From NCBI GenBank assembly GCA_001820485.1, contig MHPU01000022.1, positions 1 to 9,251 on the forward strand: 9,251 nt of DNA. The letters are read 5' to 3'. Shown piece after piece: positions 7,283 to 9,251 of this stretch (its first letter is position 1; every line of letters begins with the position of its first letter). This DNA is from Candidatus Staskawiczbacteria bacterium RIFOXYD1_FULL_32_13 (GTDB lineage: Bacteria; Patescibacteriota; Minisyncoccia; Minisyncoccales; Staskawiczbacteraceae). Below the pieces are notes generated by a model. It worked only from the letters and a program-made list of their open reading frames with translations. It was not told where the DNA came from and did no database searches. The position numbers were made by a program, and so were the translations under genes.

Positions 7283-8689
7283 TTATATATCAAACTCTTG
7301 AGAGCTAACAGGTATATCAATTGATAAACTATTATTCATTTCTTTAGCTTTTTTAGCAAGCTCATTTAAAGAATTTTTCTCACCATGCACTAAAAATAAA
7401 TTTTTTAAATTTTTGCAATTTCCAATATAATTTAAAAGTCCTGTTTGATCTGCATGAGCTGACAATTCATCTAAAGATAAAACTTTTGCTTGCACAGGAT
7501 AGTTTTGACCAAAAATTTTAACAAATTTATTGCCATCTCTTAATCTTCTGCCAAGAGTATTTTCTGCTTGATACCCAGTTAATAAAACAACATTGTTCCC
7601 ACTACCAATATTATTTTTTAAATGATGCAATATCCTCCCACCTTCACACATTCCAGAAGCTGAGATAATAATCATAGGCCCCTCCATATTATTTATTTCC
7701 TGAGACTTTTGAGAAAATTTTGTAAAATATAAATTTTGAGCTGTAAAAACATCTATATTTTTTTTACCAAAATCTTGCCACCATTCAAAATCAAAATCCT
7801 TTTCGTGTCCATCAAAAACCTCTGTAATATTTATTGCCATTGGGCTATCAATAAAAATTTTGATATTTGGAATTAATTTTTTATTTATTAAATTATGTAA
7901 TATATATATTAACTCTTGAGTACGTCCTAAAGCAAAAGCCGGCACTATAATCTTACTTTTTTTAACAACTGCAAAATTTATAAGTTCTTGCAATTCTTTT
8001 TCCGCTTCTATAATGGGCCTATGAATTTTATTTCCATATGTAGATTCTATAATTAAATTATCTATATTTTCTGTTGGGAATTCAGGCGACTTTAAAATGT
8101 GAGATTCATTTCTTCCCAAATCTCCCGTATAAACCATATTTTTTGTTTTACCATTTTCAGTCACTTCAATTACAGTTATTGCCGAACCCAAAATATGCCC
8201 TGCATCTAAAAATTTAAATCTTATGTTTTCATTTGCTGTTTGCCAAATGCTTTTTTCTCTATAGTAGGGGACCACAGTTAATTTCTCTAAAGTTTTTTTA
8301 ACATCCTCTTTATCGTAAAGTGCCTCAATTTTTTTTAAATCATTTAAAACGTGTTTATTAAAGTACTTTGCGTCTTGCTGTTGCAATTCAGCAGAATCTT
8401 GCAAAATATACTTTACAATTTCTTTTGTAGCACTTGTGCAATAAATTTTCCCTACAAATCCATTTTTAACTAAAATAGGCAAAGCTCCAGAATGATCCAA
8501 GTGTGCGTGTGATAAAATTACAGCATCAATTTCTGAAGCTACAAATGGTAAATTCCTATTCTTCTCATTTGCTTCGCTTCGCCTACCTTGGAAAACCCCG
8601 CAATCCAAAAGCAACTTAAAATCTCCAACTTGCAGTAAATGCTTGGATCCTGTCACATTCTCCGTTGCCCCATAAAAAGTTAAATTCAT
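7283..8689 (-). CDS. Beta-CASP metallo-beta-lactamase ribonuclease (CPSF73/TTHA0252-like)
   Basis: A 468-residue MBL-fold/beta-CASP RNA-processing nuclease, predicted to cleave RNA with two zinc ions in the cytoplasm. MBL motifs are D29 in L-L-L-D-C-G, H-A-H-L-D-H (61-66), H165 in D-A-G-H-I-L-G-S and D190 in T-G-D-L-G-R. Beta-CASP motifs are E216 in I-I-E-S-T-Y-G, the His pair 355/356 after S-G-M-C-E-G-G-R, and H412 in S-A-H-A-D. A closing L-V-H-G-E (H435) belongs to the RMMBL region. It is close to the size of Thermus TTHA0252 and lacks the C-terminal domain of RNase J, so I do not call it rnj. I start at ATG 8689 because family members begin M-x-L-T-F-x-G-A; an upstream TTG at 8737 would only add a non-conserved stretch of 16 residues. 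The first 74 nt overlap the HicA-type gene in another frame, suggesting co-transcription and translational coupling. No Shine-Dalgarno is visible. Confidence 0.93.
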   Translation of the reverse strand: MNLTFYGATENVTGSKHLLQVGDFKLLLDCGVFQGRRSEANEKNRNLPFVASEIDAVILSHAHLDHSGALPILVKNGFVGKIYCTSATKEIVKYILQDSAELQQQDAKYFNKHVLNDLKKIEALYDKEDVKKTLEKLTVVPYYREKSIWQTANENIRFKFLDAGHILGSAITVIEVTENGKTKNMVYTGDLGRNESHILKSPEFPTENIDNLIIESTYGNKIHRPIIEAEKELQELINFAVVKKSKIIVPAFALGRTQELIYILHNLINKKLIPNIKIFIDSPMAINITEVFDGHEKDFDFEWWQDFGKKNIDVFTAQNLYFTKFSQKSQEINNMEGPMIIISASGMCEGGRILHHLKNNIGSGNNVVLLTGYQAENTLGRRLRDGNKFVKIFGQNYPVQAKVLSLDELSAHADQTGLLNYIGNCKNLKNLFLVHGEKNSLNELAKKAKEMNNSLSIDIPVSSQEFDI

Positions 8690-8924
8690 AATAATAAATA
8701 AAAAATTCTTCAATGGTAATTCCAACATCTTCTTCAATTATTCCTTTTAAAAGTGATTTCTTAATATCTTTTCCTTTGTGGACTGGCACAGTTGTCCTTC
8801 TTTTTGTGAAGTTATTAAACATAATTAAATGGCTCCCCTTTTGGCGGTCTTTTTGAAAACCTAATCTTTCCAAAACTCTAATCACCTCTTTTGATTTTAA
8901 TAATGGTAATTTTTTAATAGTCAT
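8616..8924 (-). CDS. hicA: HicA-family mRNA interferase toxin with out-of-frame C-terminal extension
   Basis: The first ~77 residues are a full HicA toxin, a double-stranded-RNA-binding-fold mRNA interferase: L-P-L-L-K-S-K-E-V (6-14), L-G-F (21-23), R-Q-K-G-S-H (27-32) with catalytic His32, R-R-T-T-V-P-V-H-K-G-K-D-I (42-54), and I-E-E-F (71-74). Canonical members end about here. This frame instead runs on to residue 102, and residues 79-102 are encoded by the alternative frame of the conserved start of the downstream ribonuclease. I prefer ATG 8924 (giving M-T-I-K-K-L-P) over a TTG at 8930. It lies 12 nt after the antitoxin stop, so the pair is a single operon. The tail may be a tolerated read-on after loss of the usual stop, or it may couple translation of the two genes. 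Whether the toxin stays active with the tail cannot be told from sequence. Confidence 0.9.
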   Translation of the reverse strand: MTIKKLPLLKSKEVIRVLERLGFQKDRQKGSHLIMFNNFTKRRTTVPVHKGKDIKKSLLKGIIEEDVGITIEEFFIYYYEFNFLWGNGECDRIQAFTASWRF

Positions 8925-8936
8925 TTTCAAACGAAA

Positions 8937-9182
8937 TTAACAAGCCGAAACTTCTACCTTGCCTTGCAGGACACGAATCTCCTGCGGAATCGTTTCTTTG
9001 TGTGCAATCAGGCTTTCTAAATACAACATAATAACTTCTTTAATATTTTTTTCTGTTTCTTCTAAAGTCTCGCCTTGAGCTCTACAGCCCTGCAAACTTG
9101 GCACAAAAGAAACATACCCACCCTCTTTTACAGCTTGATAAATCACTGTGTATGAAAACATTTTTTTACTTATTTTTTTCAT
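8937..9182 (-). CDS. hicB: HicB-family antitoxin (short type)
   Basis: An 81-residue HicB-like protein that would bind and neutralise the adjacent HicA toxin. The partial RNase-H-like fold is recognisable from F-S-Y-T-V-I-Y (9-15), G-G-Y-V-S-F-V-P-S-L-Q-G-C (21-33), A-Q-G-E-T-L-E-E-T (35-43) and the following amphipathic helix I-K-E-V-I-M-L-Y-L-E (47-56). Unlike longer HicB proteins it has no room for a C-terminal HTH or ribbon-helix-helix DNA-binding domain, so autorepression by this protein alone is doubtful. The gene order here is antitoxin first, the reverse of E. coli hicAB. ATG 9182 is used; an internal ATG at residue 8 would also give a complete domain. Only weak promoter-like boxes and no Shine-Dalgarno are seen in the 69 AT-rich bases upstream to the window edge. 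Confidence 0.9.
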   Translation of the reverse strand: MKKISKKMFSYTVIYQAVKEGGYVSFVPSLQGCRAQGETLEETEKNIKEVIMLYLESLIAHKETIPQEIRVLQGKVEVSAC

Positions 9183-9251
9183 TGTATTATTTTAAATTTT
9201 ATCTACAAACTTAATACGATTTAACAATAGCAAATTTTTTCCCAAAAAACA

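Noticed and set aside
8690..8737. Upstream TTG start for the ribonuclease adding 16 hydrophobic/basic residues (a false signal-peptide look).
   Set aside because: The added stretch is the alternative frame of the HicA C-terminal coding region, and the family consensus begins at the ATG at 8689.

Overview
The window is AT-rich and every gene I can support lies on the minus strand, so the biological order runs from the right edge to the left edge. The organism is most likely a Patescibacteria/CPR (Parcubacteria-like) bacterium. The grounds are the secreted-protein modules typical of that group, the tight packing and overlapping of small genes, and the lack of any clear Shine-Dalgarno sequence at all seven starts. 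The assignment is inference; no rRNA or other taxonomic marker is present. All complete genes end in TAA, and no in-frame TGA interrupts the 1094-codon reading frame at the left, so nothing points to a recoded TGA.

Right part (9182 to 7283): a HicB-type antitoxin gene is followed by a HicA-type mRNA interferase gene and then by a beta-CASP metallo-beta-lactamase ribonuclease gene. The last two overlap by 74 nt, and the HicA tail is read out of frame through the conserved beginning of the ribonuclease. The three probably form one transcription unit devoted to RNA cleavage and its control.

Centre (7282 to 4391): the 174-bp intergenic region holds a well-formed sigma70-type promoter directly abutting a CIRCE operator, the HrcA-binding inverted repeat. 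It drives clpB, a complete 905-residue disaggregase. Heat-shock control of clpB by HrcA is the clearest regulatory statement the window allows.

Left-centre (4390 to 3441): 63 bp after clpB, which hold a separate extended -10 promoter, come two overlapping genes. The first is a 74-residue DUF6922-like protein and the second an AbiEii/AbiGii-type nucleotidyltransferase. They look like a toxin-antitoxin pair with an unusual small partner in place of the usual AbiEi winged-helix antitoxin.

Left part (3440 to 1): a 158-bp AT-rich intergenic region carries a near-consensus promoter only 11 bp from the start codon, implying a leaderless or nearly leaderless mRNA. It drives the largest gene of the window, a secreted protein of at least 1094 residues running off the left edge. 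That protein has a signal peptide, about ten ~34-residue repeats with a Y-G-V-Y core that look like a beta-solenoid, and then Ig/FN3-like modules and a Q/N-rich linker. No tRNA, rRNA, insertion sequence or CRISPR array was seen, and no gene-free stretch exceeds 300 bases.
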